Assembly: GCA_944548615.1 (NCBI GenBank)
Contig: OX155957.1
Span: forward strand, 1,304,275-1,368,274
Direction: 5' to 3'
DNA length: 64,000 bases
DNA from: Micropterix aruncella
Taxonomy: Eukaryota > Arthropoda > Insecta > Lepidoptera > Micropterigidae
This document shows, piece after piece, positions 12,395 through 23,507 of the stretch. A program made the translations under genes and the position numbers. How positions within the stretch are numbered: position 1 is the first letter of the stretch; each line of letters starts with the position of its first letter. The notes under the pieces are model-generated. The model did not search any database and was not told where the DNA came from. It worked only from the letters and a program-made list of their open reading frames with translations.

Positions 12395-13248
12395 TTTAGT
12401 GTTTTTTTTAAACTATTAATTAACACGCTTTTATTATTATGTCCCATTCTTGCGATGAAAAATTATTTGCGAATGCTAGATCCTATACAAATCAGCTAAG
12501 GTATCAACAAAAAAAAAAACAAAATATACAAATAAACAAATGAAAGTATGCTATTTAGTTTTTGCCTCTCCTGTAAAATTGAGTTCAACGCTTTTAGATC
12601 GTTTTGTTCGCTGACCTCTTATACAATTTTTACAATGTGCGATAATCTCTTCCAACAAGAAATATTCTTCTGTGTGTTACTTTAAATATTTTAAATAGTT
12701 TTTGCAATTACATTATTTATTGTTATTGACAGCGGCGGAAAGGCGACCTTCGCAAAATTCTTCACTAAGAGGTACACGACCGCGTTTGAATTCAACAAAT
12801 CAGATATAAATTGTCCTTTTGCTTGGTGCTTCATCGCTAAAAGCAGTTTTGAGCCGAGCAAAGCTCTGATGAGCTGTCAAATTATATTTAACGTAGTTGA
12901 AAATAATACAGCGGATTTTTTTAACGAACTTAATTTATTGCAGTGCAGACGCGTAATTTTTAAAATTACGTTAAAATGAAAAAAACATACAAAAGTCAGA
13001 TGAAACAAATTTTATTCTAAAGCCAAATAGCTACATTTTTAAGTATTGTTTTTGCTTTCTACTCTTTATTGTAAAATTTCACAATGGGCGGGTTTATTGT
13101 CACATGACAATCTCTTACAACTAACCCTACTATGAAATGTTAATATGTACATATGTTTGCGTGTAACATGTGTAAGTGTGTGTCTTGTTATTGCATTTCA
13201 TCGACGGAGTTGAAAATGCAATTCCGTTAATTTGATCCTAACAGAAAA
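12395..13248. other. AT-rich non-coding stretch
   Basis: Apart from the lone AACACGCTTTTATTATT at 12423, I see nothing recognisable. Confidence 0.4.
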
Positions 13249-13325
13249 TGGTCACCCAGCCGGGAATCGAACCCGGGACCTTACAATGTAAGATCAGACG
13301 ACCTAGCCACTACGCCACCGGGCCG
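13249..13325 (-). repeat. tRNA-like SINE head
   Basis: The minus strand reads a tRNA-like sequence. It has an A-box-like TGGCGTAGTGGCTAGG and a B box GGTTCGATTCC inside a perfect T-arm (CCGGG, loop, CCCGG). Acceptor halves GGCCCGG and CTGGGTG pair except at one end. The anticodon arm does not form a proper 5-base stem with a 7-base loop (CTTAC-ATT-GTAAG instead), and no CCA-adjacent discriminator pattern fits. It is therefore more likely the promoter part of a tRNA-derived SINE than a working tRNA gene. The SINE body would continue towards lower coordinates, but its end was not identified. Confidence 0.55.
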
Positions 13326-14155
13326 TAATTATTTTTGTAATTATATTTATTGATTTTTTTATATAAGTAATATAATTATTTTTGTATTGTAATTATTTTT
13401 ATTGAATTGTTTATATAAGTAATAAGTTCCGAAAATAATCTGTGTGACACGTATTAATATTTAAGAAGAAGGTCTAGTACGTACCCTCAGGGTACATATA
13501 AATACAATAGTTTCGGTATTCATTTGTCGTTTGTACCTTTTTAACTGATCGTTTTGTACTTTTTATGATTTACACCTCATATTTGACCCACCAGAAATCT
13601 ATGTATCCAATTTCACCTCGTTTAACCTGGAGTTCAGTAAACATAGAGATATGAAATCCCAAAACTATTATAGTAATATGTTCAGTAAATTTGAAAGCCT
13701 GCCGTAGCGAATTTCTAATAGGCAGGGATTTTGCGACAGCCTACCAGAATAAAAGGTGTTGTCGTATTACAAACATAGGTGTAACCATACTTACTCGTAC
13801 TTCTTACATGTAAAAGTATGTTCAAAAATACATAAGGTTGACTAAAAGTACACACCCAACATTGAATTACCGCGATCTACAAATAACCGGGGGGAAAACC
13901 CTTTTGATTCTGTTCAAATAGACCTTTTCAAGTAAATGTTTGAATATTCTCCCGATTTTCAGGTTGACTTCGCTAACGATGTCGCTTCAGCTGTCAAAAC
14001 TCTTACCACCTCCACCATTGACCGGGCTTCAAATATTAACTTCTCCGACGAGCAATAATTTATGAAATGATTTGAAAGCAAAAGTTTCAAGACTTTATTC
14101 GGAAAGCACCTAACCACATTTCGAAACCATACAATACAAGAAGAATTAACAATAA
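13326..14155. other. Non-coding, no recognised feature
   Basis: AT-rich sequence with a local direct repeat (ATTATTTTTGTA..ATTG around 13328-13400). No gene seen. Confidence 0.4.
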
Positions 14156-14582
14156 TCTATATTAATAAAGAAGATGAAGAGTTTGTTGCCTTAAACGCTT
14201 TAATATCTGGAACTACCAGTCGGATTTTAAGAAGTGTCTTTGCCCAATTTTTGAGGAGGGTTATAGGCTATTTAAAATCAGGCTGCGACCTTTAGGAGCT
14301 GAGCAAAAAGAACGCTAATCGATAACGAAGTATTTGCGCGGGCGGGCGATGCTACGCGGTAGGTCGGGGCCGGGGGCGGCCGCTCGACGAGCATTACCGA
14401 GAAGAACCGAACTGTGCATGCCTTATTTAGACCAGGTTACGGCGAAAACCAGTATATTATATACTAATACCAAAAGAGAATATGATTTCACATATTTTCT
14501 ATACCGAAGTACTCTAAAGTATTTGTAAATATTTTAAATTCTTTTAAATTAAACGGCGGGTGAAACTGCGGAGTACAGCTAG
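14156..14582 (+). mobile_element. Non-autonomous Helitron, complete
   Basis: Begins TCTATATTAATAAAGAAG after an A and ends GTACAGCTAG followed by T, matching the A|TC...CTAG|T rule for Helitron insertion. A weak hairpin-like CGGCGGGTGAAACTGCGG lies about 10 bases before the end, where Helitrons usually have a stem-loop. The element is 427 bases and carries no protein. A GC-rich patch at 14335-14400 is internal. The next Helitron starts on the following base. Confidence 0.7.
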
Positions 14583-14864
14583 TCTATATATTAAAAAATG
14601 GATGTTGGTATATCTGTCTGTCTGTCCGAGCTTAATAGACTCCGAAACCGTTTGACCGATCACCAGGAAAGTTGGCACGTATATAATGTATTTTTTCATG
14701 GAGAAGATTTTTTCATGTTTTGATATCCGATTTGTTGTACCTTACCACTAGATAGCGCTGCAGCACATCAACTTATATACCGCTCAACCGATCGCCATGA
14801 AAATTGGTATACATATGTATTTGACCTTGGACATAACACGGAAAACGTCGTATAATGCCATTAG
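14583..14864 (+). mobile_element. Non-autonomous Helitron abutting the previous one
   Basis: Starts TCTATATATTAAAAAATGG directly after the CTAG of the preceding element and ends near GCCATTAG followed by T, a diverged CTAG|T. It contains the boxes CCGTTTGACCGATCACCAGG and CTCAACCGATCGCCATGA that mark the copies at 5012, 10820 and 11691 in reverse. About 282 bases, no protein. Confidence 0.55.
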
Positions 14865-15432
14865 TAATACATAAAAGCTTTATACATATTGTTACGGAAA
14901 ATAACGATCAATGTTAACTTTTTATTTTTTTTGTCGATTTAATTTTTAAAATTTGCTAACGTAGAAAATTACATTTTAGCAATGCTTCGAGTGAGAAAAA
15001 AATATACTTCGTCTCTAAACCAAATATATTTGAGTTTCTAAATAATATATTTTACGTATATTACACATCAGAAAAAAGCGATAATATAATATAAGAATAA
15101 TAAGAATATTTGGGTTTCTAAATAAAATTTAAATTTAAATTATACCTCAGAAAACATCGAAAATATGCAAACGTTGAAATATCATCGCGAAAACATCTAA
15201 AAAGCTAAAACCTCATTGGCCTCGATTAGTATTCCTCCCCGGCGCGGCGTCAACTAGTCACTGAGGTTCCATACAATGCCCACCGACACCGTGCGGACTT
15301 TGATCGTTCCATACCGACACATTTTTTCTTTCCCCTTCATGTAAGGGCAGACTATGATATTTCTTTTAAAAATCAATTCATGCTTTGATTCGCTTGGGAA
15401 CAAGCCACAATATGGCATTACTTTTAGAGCAC
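14865..15432. other. Non-coding, no recognised feature
   Basis: AT-rich with two TTTGRGTTTCTAAATAA repeats (near 15029 and 15108). The right end may belong to the LINE that follows, but its frame is not readable there. Confidence 0.4.
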
Positions 15433-15785
15433 ATTAGACAGGCGCAATCACTTGAAGTCTTTAAGAGCCTCATTAAGAAATACCTCTCAGATAATGCGTT
15501 TTACTCACTGGAGGAATATTACTTGAGTGAAGACTAAAATGCTTCACGACTAAAGTGTTAATGACTTGTCCTTGTAATTATGTCAATTATCCCTTTGTAT
15601 TTCTCTTGTATTTTCTCTTTTATTATATTTGGTATTTTCCTTTCGTTTTCTCTTCTATTTTTATTTCCTTGTGTATCTCTAGCTAACGTCTCCATTATGA
15701 AAAAAAAATGTTTGCCTGTATGTATAACTTGTATAACATTATAACAATAAAATGAACCTGAATCTGAATCTGTGTAGTCTTATTT
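15433..15785 (+). mobile_element. LINE 3' end: last 34 ORF2 codons, 3' UTR and (GAATCT)n tail
   Basis: The frame 15433-15537 reads IRQAQSLEVFKSLIKKYLSD followed by NAFYSLEEYYLSED and a stop. This is the usual shape of a Jockey/CR1-type ORF2 C-terminus (VFKxxLKxxL...AFYSxEEY). About 240 bases of T-rich 3' UTR follow, then an AATAAA signal (15746 region) and CTGAATCTGAATCTG as a short tandem tail. The 5' portion is lost or unreadable, as expected for a truncated insertion. Confidence 0.7.
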
Positions 15786-16629
15786 AAAATTAAACAATCG
15801 CGAATACGATTTTTTTAATAAAAGTAATGTGATAAATTATAATAAATATTAATAAAAGGCAGTGTTCTGGCTGACTGACTGACTTATTCGGAAATGTGGA
15901 GCTGAAAAGATTTGAAATTTAGTAGGTGGTGGACCCGCTCGATTTGAGTTAACCATTTTTGGTTAGACGCTTACAAATGCTAAAATTGTATCTAACCAAT
16001 ATTGGTTAGGGCGCTCCGAGCTGCGTAAAATGCCAACTTTGTAATATTTATTCAGTATTATCTTAATTGTTTGACGAGATAACGTTATAATGTTTTATAT
16101 GTCAAATTTCAATCCGATCATTTTACAGTTATTCTTTTTATGATCCGTATACTGGTTAACAAGTTATAGTCGTTTATATCAAGGTCGTTGACTCGCGCCA
16201 TTTTACGCGCGATAAAGTGCCTCGCAAAAGTGACAGCTGAATGTTTACTTCGCGAGCGAAAGAGTTTAAATTCATAACGGTGTAAAAGAATTTTCGAAAG
16301 GAAGAAAGTATTATTCAAAAGTTGACCCTGAAAAATGAATTAGGAGATTATTATGAATTAGAGAATTAGGAGAAACATTTTAGATAGTAAAGTTAATATA
16401 TCCGTAGTAGATTAAGATGCCACTTAAAAATTCATGGCAATTATTCTACTTGCAGCATAAATAAATACGTCCTAGTAGTCCAGACAATGTAGAGTTGTAC
16501 AGGGAAATTGGTAAAACACAAATTTTGACTTTGTGGCTTTGTTTGGACTTATTAGGAGGTAAACATACTAAAAGTCTTCACTCCTAGGAAGTAAGGTGGA
16601 GGGAGGAGAGGGGGGGGGGGGGCAGTAAA
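15786..16629. other. Non-coding stretch with two short palindromes and a poly-G tract
   Basis: Includes the inverted repeat TAACCA-TTTT-TGGTTA (15950-15965) and the perfect palindrome CTAACCAATATTGGTTAG (15992-16009). A run of 13 G follows at 16610-16622. No gene is seen. Confidence 0.5.
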
Positions 16630-17330
16630 ACTGTGTCGACTACAACGGGAGAACCCGTCACCCCAGGCTGGTATAACGATATGTGACTTTTCTTTCAGCC
16701 GCTTTCAGCCGTGGGATGAGCGTAGAAGACTTTGAAAATGACAATCCTCTATCTAGCTCCGCCAACTGGCCCACAAGAGACGAACCTTTATCTACCGGTA
16801 CTGGGTAGTTAACCCAGCGGGCAGACCAAGCGCCCTCGCTACAAGTTATGGCCAGATTTTTCCGGCCTCCCGACTGGTTACAGGTTCGGTCGCTTGCGCG
16901 GTCCTCTCACTTGTGTAGCGGTGATTCGGTGTCTACCGAATCTATCGCGCTCCACAGAATCCTTTGCTTGGCTGTTCACCTGTAAACGGGTAGCCGAATG
17001 GTCGTTTCAAGAGCGGATGGCAAGTTAAACAAACGCCCCCGCTCTATAGGAAATAAAGCCGTTTCCAGACCCCCCCCCCCCCCCTTTCCCGTCTATCAGT
17101 CAGAATGCACAGTCAATTAGCTGACGCCACACGGTGCACAAACCATCCAGGAGCGCCCGAAAAATGATTCCTAGGGGAACTGAGCCGCAGGCCAGGGTCC
17201 TACCCGGGCTCACACTTCTGCGTGGAGGCTTTTGGATGGGTGTTATGTTATGCCACTAAGTTCCTCGAACATGGGTCTGGCATAACTGCATATTAGCTAG
17301 GAAGAGGGAGGCACGTAGAAAGTCGTGTGT
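16630..17330 (-). repeat. GC-rich interspersed family, copy 3
   Basis: The minus strand shows the blocks of copies 1 and 2: CGGCTCAGTTCCCC, AATCACCGCTACACAAGTG, GACCGCGCAAGCGAC, CCAGTCGGGAGGCCGG, and further on TGGCGGAGCTAGATAGAGG. A poly-C run (17070-17085) interrupts it. It is the longest copy and includes a segment past GGAAAAATCTGGCC that copy 1 lacks. No protein domain is visible. Confidence 0.6.
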
Positions 17331-17837
17331 TTCGAATTTTCCCTTTTATGTCGGAAAATATGCGTCCTAGCGATAAGTTAATTTTAAACAAAATAAAATC
17401 TGATAAATTATGCGATAAGATTTATTTTATTATTTTTTGCGCTATCTCACATAGTTTTTGTGATAACGCTCAAATCCGCTAATTTTGAAAAACAAACAAA
17501 AATGCCTGACGTTTTTTGCATTCTTTTCATCAGCTAACTCTTTGCCCATTCGAAAGAGTTATGCAGAAAGAAGTACTACATAATACAATTTTATTTGAGG
17601 ATATAAGTTATTTTACTATTTTAGAGAAACTCTCTAAAATATCTCGGAAGATCTCGTAAACTATTCGAGATAACGACAACATTATTTAAAATATTTGAGA
17701 ATATTTTATCAGCTTTGATAATTCCGTCGTTAATATTCCGCACAAAGGAAATAAAGTATTATTTATTTAATTTATTTATTTTATTCTATATCCCTTAAAA
17801 TCGTCAATCCCACCCTTAAGGTAACAATTATTATTAA
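17331..17837. other. AT-rich non-coding stretch
   Basis: No frames or termini recognised. Confidence 0.4.
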
Positions 17838-18239
17838 CTAGCTGTACCCTGCGCGCGTTGCTACGCCAAATCGGTCGCATTCGAAATTCAAATTCGCCGC
17901 TTTAAAATTCATTCGACTATAAAAAAAGAAGAACTCACTCCTGTCTTCGCGGTCGCATTCGAAATTCAAATTCGCCGCTTTAAAATTCATTCGACTATAA
18001 AAAAAGAAGAACTCACCCCTGTCTTCGCGGTCGCATTCGAAATTCAAATTCGCCGCTTTAAAAAGAAGAAGAATTTTGGTTTTATTGAGGACACCAAAAA
18101 TTTTCCTTTGGTCCGATCGGCATCACAGGAACCATCTCCAAACAAATCTAAAGTTTCCGTCAAAATTTCATCAAAATCGGGTCAGTGGTTTAGTAGTCCA
18201 TAGCGAACATAAAGACAAACATTCATTTATATATATAGA
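17838..18239 (-). mobile_element. Non-autonomous Helitron, complete, with internal 78-base tandem repeat
   Basis: The minus strand starts at 18239 with TCTATATATATAAATGAATG after an A and ends at 17838 with GGGTACAGCTAG followed by T. A hairpin-capable GCGTAGCAACGCGC lies just before the end. This is a full A|TC...CTAG|T Helitron of 402 bases. The interior holds about 2.4 copies of a 78-base unit starting at 17872, 17950 and 18028 (CGGTCGCATTCGAAATTC). The open frame over these units is a by-product of the repeat. Confidence 0.75.
17872..18060. repeat. 78-base tandem repeat, about 2.4 units
   Basis: Units begin at 17872, 17950 and 18028. The first two are almost identical (ACTCACT against ACTCACC). 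Confidence 0.9.
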
Positions 18240-18542
18240 TGATTTTTAAATTTTCGTTTTATTTGTTTTTTTTTGGCTGTGTATTAAATAAAATTGCACG
18301 TGATATTTAGATTTTAGAGTTTTCTGTTGTTTGTTAATTGGTGTGCCTATGTGTATGAAATATTTGCCCAAGCACAAGCTTTGTTTAGTTGATCGACATC
18401 GGAGAGTGGGTATCATTTAATAATTGAGTTGAATTTTTTGCTGTGGATTAGGTGGTTTAGTCATATTTTATTTGATATTCTATATTTTAAATTGTAATAT
18501 TGGGGAATTACTTGAATTAAATAAAATAATTCCTATTCTCAC

Positions 18543-18746
18543 CTGCGTCTCCGATGTGATATCCAGTTGAAGGGTCCGAAGCCTGCCCGAGCAGTCTTCC
18601 TTGAGCATATCTGCGTCCTCATTTCCAGCTTTGTTTTGGAAACCAGCGAAAACTGTGAAGCCCATCTCGTCCAGCCTTCGAGCAAGTGCGTTGCCGACGA
18701 CATTGTCGCAGCCTGTGACGAGAACAGCTTTGCCTGCGGCCACCAC
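18543..18746 (-). CDS. Internal exon of a short-chain dehydrogenase/reductase (SDR9C-like)
   Basis: The 204-base segment encodes 68 residues in phase 0 at both ends. On the minus strand it is preceded by TTATTGTTTTAG (acceptor, AG at 18748-18747) and followed by GTGAGAAT (donor, GT at 18542-18541). It begins VVAAGKAVLVTGCDNVVGNA and continues LARRLDEMGFTVFAG, then reaches LRTLQLDITSETQ. This is the first strand, dinucleotide-binding turn, helix and second strand of a Rossmann fold, ending in the LDIT/LDVT motif. The TGCDxxxGxxLA..LDExGFxVFAG pattern is typical of the retinol dehydrogenase / hydroxybutyrate dehydrogenase branch (SDR9C), which uses NAD(H) on retinoids, steroids or hydroxyacids. 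The usual TGCDSGFG glycine triad is TGCDNVVG here, so the middle glycine is missing. No catalytic YxxxK exon was found in the window. It could be a live gene with distant exons or an isolated relic. Confidence 0.7.
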
Positions 18747-18859
18747 CTAAAACAATAAGAATGTTGACTTAATAGAGACCACATCCCGTCGGAATGCGCG
18801 AGCGTGACGAAAGATACGAACTATAGTATCGATCACACAATGATATTCGTGTATATTCA

Positions 18860-19090
18860 GTTACCATTTATTTATTTATTTAATTCAAGAATTCATTTGC
18901 AATGCATTTGTATCACTAATATTCATATCAATAAACAATTAGTTATAATATTAAAATAAAACTAAAAATTGAACACGGCCGATATGAGCATTAGCATGTA
19001 TGTACTGCTGCTGCCCAACTAAGTGCTAGGACTTGTTCCAAGGCAGCGAGCCCTCTAGTTTTATGTTCACATATATTCGGCAATTTGAAA
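18860..19090 (-). mobile_element. LINE 3' UTR fragment related to the LINE at 19999-24720
   Basis: Contains TTTATTTATTTATTTAATTC and then AAATTGAACACGGCCGATATG and CCCAACTAAGTGCTAGGACTT. These resemble AAATTGAACACCGAAATGC and CCCACCTAACTAGGACTT in the 3' UTR of the LINE at 20085-20140, same orientation. No coding part is present. Confidence 0.45.
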
Positions 19091-19998
19091 AAGAAGAAAA
19101 AGGAAATATATGTTACCGTCACAACTCATCGCTCGACATCGCTCATCAACTTTAGAATCGGCATTAGGATGAACTACTTTTGTACATAATATGGTTCTAT
19201 TAGATCAAGTCGTACAGTTCTGAGATACATTGGGTATAGAAGCAAAGACATACAGTCAGATGCAAACACACAGACGTTTCCATAATTAACTTTTTTAGAT
19301 TCCCGGAATATCAAAGGCTAGACTCGAACTCTAAATTTTACTCCACAAAAGACCTTAGACTAAGGTGTGTTCGTAGATTGCCCATTTTCTTGCTAATAGT
19401 TTTTAACAGCCTTGATGAATTCGAGTCGTTATGGGTAACTTTGTTCTACCAGCATGACCCAACGCACAACTTCACTCGATCTTATACACACATAAGGTAT
19501 CAATGGTATTACATCCTTCACAGGTCTCAGAGACCGAGATAGATTTTGGGTCGGTTAGAAAATCGTTTTATATCGAATTTATTCAGCATATTATGTAAGA
19601 ATGCTCGTGATCTGCTCTTGTTATAGCTTCAGTCCATGTTGAATAAAGCACGCCATATAGCACGCAATAAAGAACTCAAAACATATGGTGAAATTGTTTC
19701 ATAATCGAACGCGTGGCGTCAGTATCTTCATACATGTAACGCATCGGGCTATGACGCATCTCTACTTCCGCGCAATGTAATGGTTGCAATGACGCAATAT
19801 AATGGTATGGTGATGCTGTCGCCACGCGTTGATTATAAAGCAGTCTTACCAAATGTTTCGAGTTTTTTATTGCATCCACTGTACTGATGAATTTTCAGCT
19901 TTTCCAAAACACTTTGGGGGTACTAATTAAAATTACAAGTTTTCTAGCACGCCAACGTCAGGTGTCCCGGAATCTGGCTTGCTGACTGTACCCCGGCA
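19091..19998. other. Non-coding, probably intronic or intergenic
   Basis: No supported gene. A minus-strand frame at 19676-19879 has no recognisable content. Confidence 0.4.
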
Positions 19999-20017
19999 TT
20001 TTTTTTTTTTTTTTTTT

Positions 20018-20537
20018 AGATTTAATACTTTATTCATTTATTTGTTTGTACATTTAGCCCCATTGTTATCAATGTTATAAGTAACTCGGAAAAATTGAAC
20101 ACCGAAATGCAGCTAATGCTCAGTGCCCACCTAACTAGGACTTAAATGTCCCGTATCTAGGCGGGTCAGAGTAAATAATTGAAATAAGTAAAACAACTTA
20201 CGTAAAACAACTTACGTAACAATTAGCCTAATTAAAGTAAAAAAAACCTTTTTATTTTTATATTCAATGAATGTGCTTAATTAAGATTGAATAATATATC
20301 AGAATAAATAAATAACATAGGTAATACAATATGGCAAATACACATATACTTAAATACGATTTTAATAAATAATAGATGCTATATGGTATAAACATATTTA
20401 TAATTAATTAAAACATATAAATACAATTTTAAAAGCAGTATTTAAAAAAACTTGAAATAACATAAATAAAAATATGATACTATTAATATATGCATAATAA
20501 TATATATAAATATACAATATTATTTTTAAATTAACCG
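20018..20537 (-). other. LINE 3' UTR
   Basis: AT-rich sequence between the ORF2 stop and the poly(A) run. It contains AATAAAGTATT close to the tail, which may serve as the polyadenylation signal. Confidence 0.6.
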
Positions 20538-23507
20538 TTATACATACGCTTTACAAACCAAGTTTTCAGATTTAGACCTCCCTAATTCAAATAACCATTT
20601 ATTAATTTTGTCTTTAAACTCTTGATTGTTCTTTATGTGTTTCCATTTTTCGTCTATGTCATTATATAGTTTGGGACCAATGAAAAAAGCTTGTCGTTGT
20701 GCAAATGTTGTTTGCACTCGAGGAATAAGGAAATTTTGTTTCCGTGAACTCCGAGTATTGAAGTTTTGCTGACTTTGATCATATCTATCTTTGTGTTTAT
20801 GAAAAAATATTATCACATATTTAATAAACAATTGCTTGACGTCCAGAACTTTAGACTCTTTGAAAAGACGCTCTGACGGGTAGTCATTAGGTTTCCTATA
20901 AATTATCCGTAGCAGCAGTTTTTGCGTCTTTATTAGTGGATCCAGGGCCTGTTTCGTGCAAGCACCCCACCCTACAATTCCATAAATCATAAGACTTTGG
21001 CATAGAGACATGTAGGTGATTTTAATTGTTTTCCGAGATAATACATTGCGCAGTTCACAAAAAACATATATTAGTTTCCGTAATCGATCCGAGAGTTGAA
21101 TTATGTGCTTAGACCAATTCAGCTTAGAATCCACATTTATTCCCAGATATTTTATATTATCTACAACACTTAGTCGTTCACATGAGCATGTGCAGTCTTT
21201 AAGGCAATTGTGAGAGTGGATTTTAAAGAAGCTGGAGATATGAACTGATCGTAAGCTAAAGTTCATTACTTTGGTTTTCGACGAATTAATTGTTAAAATA
21301 TGTTTATTTAGCCACTCACTAACGGTATCCAGAGTATTTTGTAATTTAAGTGCGACTTCTGCCGAATTAGTCGCTTCTGTTAATAAGACCGTATCGTCTG
21401 CGAATGAGATGACTTTCGCATTAAGTTGGAGTTCACATAATTCATTAATATATATTAGAAACAGGAGTGGCCCTAGCACACTTCCTTGTGGAACGCCATA
21501 TCTTATATTTAGTTTCTCACTGATCTGTCCATTTATTGCTGTTACCTGAGATCTGTCATCCAAGTAGCTTCTAAACCATTCCATGGATACCCCTTTAACT
21601 CCAAAGCTCTCCAGTTTTTTACAGAGAATCGGGTGAGACACCGTGTCAAATGCTTTCGATAGGTCGAGGAACGCTGCCATAACTTTTCTCCCCTTATCAA
21701 TATTTACTGATATATATTAGGTAACAGCGTTAATTGCATCTTGCGTTCCTCGACCTTCTCTGAAGCCGAATTGGTTAGTTGAAAGGAGCCCCTCAGCCTC
21801 GACGTGTTTTATAAGCCTCTTTTTTACAATTTTTTCAATTACTTTCGAAATTATATTTTGTAGAGATATCGGTCGATAGTTTCCAATATCTTCTTTGTTG
21901 CCATTCTTAAATATTGGAATAACCTTTGACGTCTTTAGTGACTGAGTAAAGGTGCCCGATTTGAAACTTAAATTCACTAAGTATGCGAGAGGTTCGGAAA
22001 TAAACTCAGCTACAAGTTTGAAGTGAATTGTGCGTATACCATCTAACCCGGATGAAGAATCAGCTTTCAGATTTTTTATGATGTTTGCAATTTCCGTTTT
22101 GTTAACAAGACCCAGCGCAAACTGCTTTTTAGTTTTAGGAAATATATTTATTTGGTTAGTCAAAGCAGATTCAGTATATTTCATATCCGCTAAAATGGAG
22201 TTTGCAAGTTTTTGTCCAACAGACACAAAATATTCGTTGGCATAGTTGGTTAGTTCTCGAAGATCCTTGTCCACGCTTTTTATCTTATTACCAACCCTTA
22301 TTGACTTAATTGAGGGTTTATTCTTATTTGTGTGCCCTATGTCTATAATTAACTCCCATGTTTTCTTCATATCGCCATTTGCTTGTTTGAATTTTTCGCT
22401 GTAATATGACTCTTTGGTTTTCTTAATGATTTTTTTGCAGGTATTCCTATATTTTTTATAAAAAGTTTGTAGTTGTACATCATTAGGATTTCTTCTTACA
22501 TCTTTGTGGAGCTTGTCTCGCTTTCTTATGCAGAATAATAGACCGTCCGTTATCCACGGATTGATTTTAGCTTTTGAACGAGAAAGATTAATTTTCTTTT
22601 CAGTTGAGGCGCTGTTTATGCAATCCAAATATATTTTTAGAAAGAGGTCGGATGCTTCATTCACGTCCTTGGCATCATAGACTTTATCCCATGTCACCTC
22701 GCGAAACAAGTTTAAAAGTTTCTTATTGTCTGTGATGGTTTTAGACTGGATACGCTGAGACAATTTTTTCATATTTTTCGAGATACATAGTCCAACCGCA
22801 TAGTGGTCAGTGATAGTAGTCTTATAGATAAATGACTTAATTGGCATTCTTGATTTGACCATTATGTGGTCTATACAACTAGATTGTTCGCGATCTGTTC
22901 TTGTCGCTTTGTCGATGGCGATTTTCAATCTATTTTGGGTTAACATATTGAGGTAGTCTTCAGCCTGTGAATGTCGATTATTTATTATGTTAATATTAAT
23001 ATCCCCAGTTAGTATTATATTGGGTTCGTTCGAGTATTCCGAAAGCAAACCGTTTAGCGATTGAACGAAGCTATTTATATTAGTTTTACTTGGTGTTTTA
23101 TAAATGGCAAATATATTGATATCGTCCTCAATTAACATATGTAGGCAGTTGGCATCATCAATTTTCTTTTCTGTAACGAAAGCTTTTAGATCGGATTTCA
23201 GGTAAATTACAACGCCATCATTCTGAAGTCTTATATTTTTGGTATGATAAGAGTCAAACCCTGGCAGTACTCTCGCGGTATAAATATTACTAATCCAGCA
23301 TTCAGTCAAAATAATAATGTCAAATTGGCAATCAAACTGCTTAAGCAGTATAAGGCAGTCATCAAAATTTTTATTGACACTACGAATGTTAAGCGAAAAT
23401 AGCTTTAGGCTTTTCCCTCTCATTAGGTAATCTTTGCATTCATTGGAGTTATCAAATTCTTCACATGTTATATATTTTTCGTCTATAAAATTATACAAAT
23501 CATTCAT
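20538..23507 (-). pseudogene. LINE ORF2: APE endonuclease and reverse transcriptase, one in-frame stop
   Basis: ATG at 23507. The 989-codon frame is interrupted only by TAA at 21719-21717; the two halves are in the same register. The endonuclease spans residues about 33-240: SLNIRSVNKNFD with N40, LTECW with E69, TGDININ with D169/N171, CIDHI with D213/H214 and TDH at 233-235, so the catalytic set looks complete. Reverse transcriptase starts near residue 470 with SSGLDGI, NYRPISLQNIISKVIE and FGFREGRGTQDAI. The stop falls just before it resumes as FLDLSKAFDTVSHPIL, YGVPQGSVLGPLLFLIYIN and FADD (21404-21393). A C-terminal region with NTRSSRK follows. The element would nick target DNA and prime cDNA synthesis if the stop were absent; as sequenced, the protein ends inside the RT domain. 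Confidence 0.9.

Noticed and set aside
13249..13325. True tRNA gene on the minus strand
   Set aside because: T arm and boxes are good but the anticodon arm does not fold properly; a tRNA-derived SINE head fits better.
17872..18060. CRISPR-like array
   Set aside because: Units are adjacent 78-base tandem repeats without variable spacers, inside a Helitron, in a eukaryote.
21271..21549. Plus-strand frame inside LINE ORF2
   Set aside because: Antisense shadow of the reverse transcriptase.
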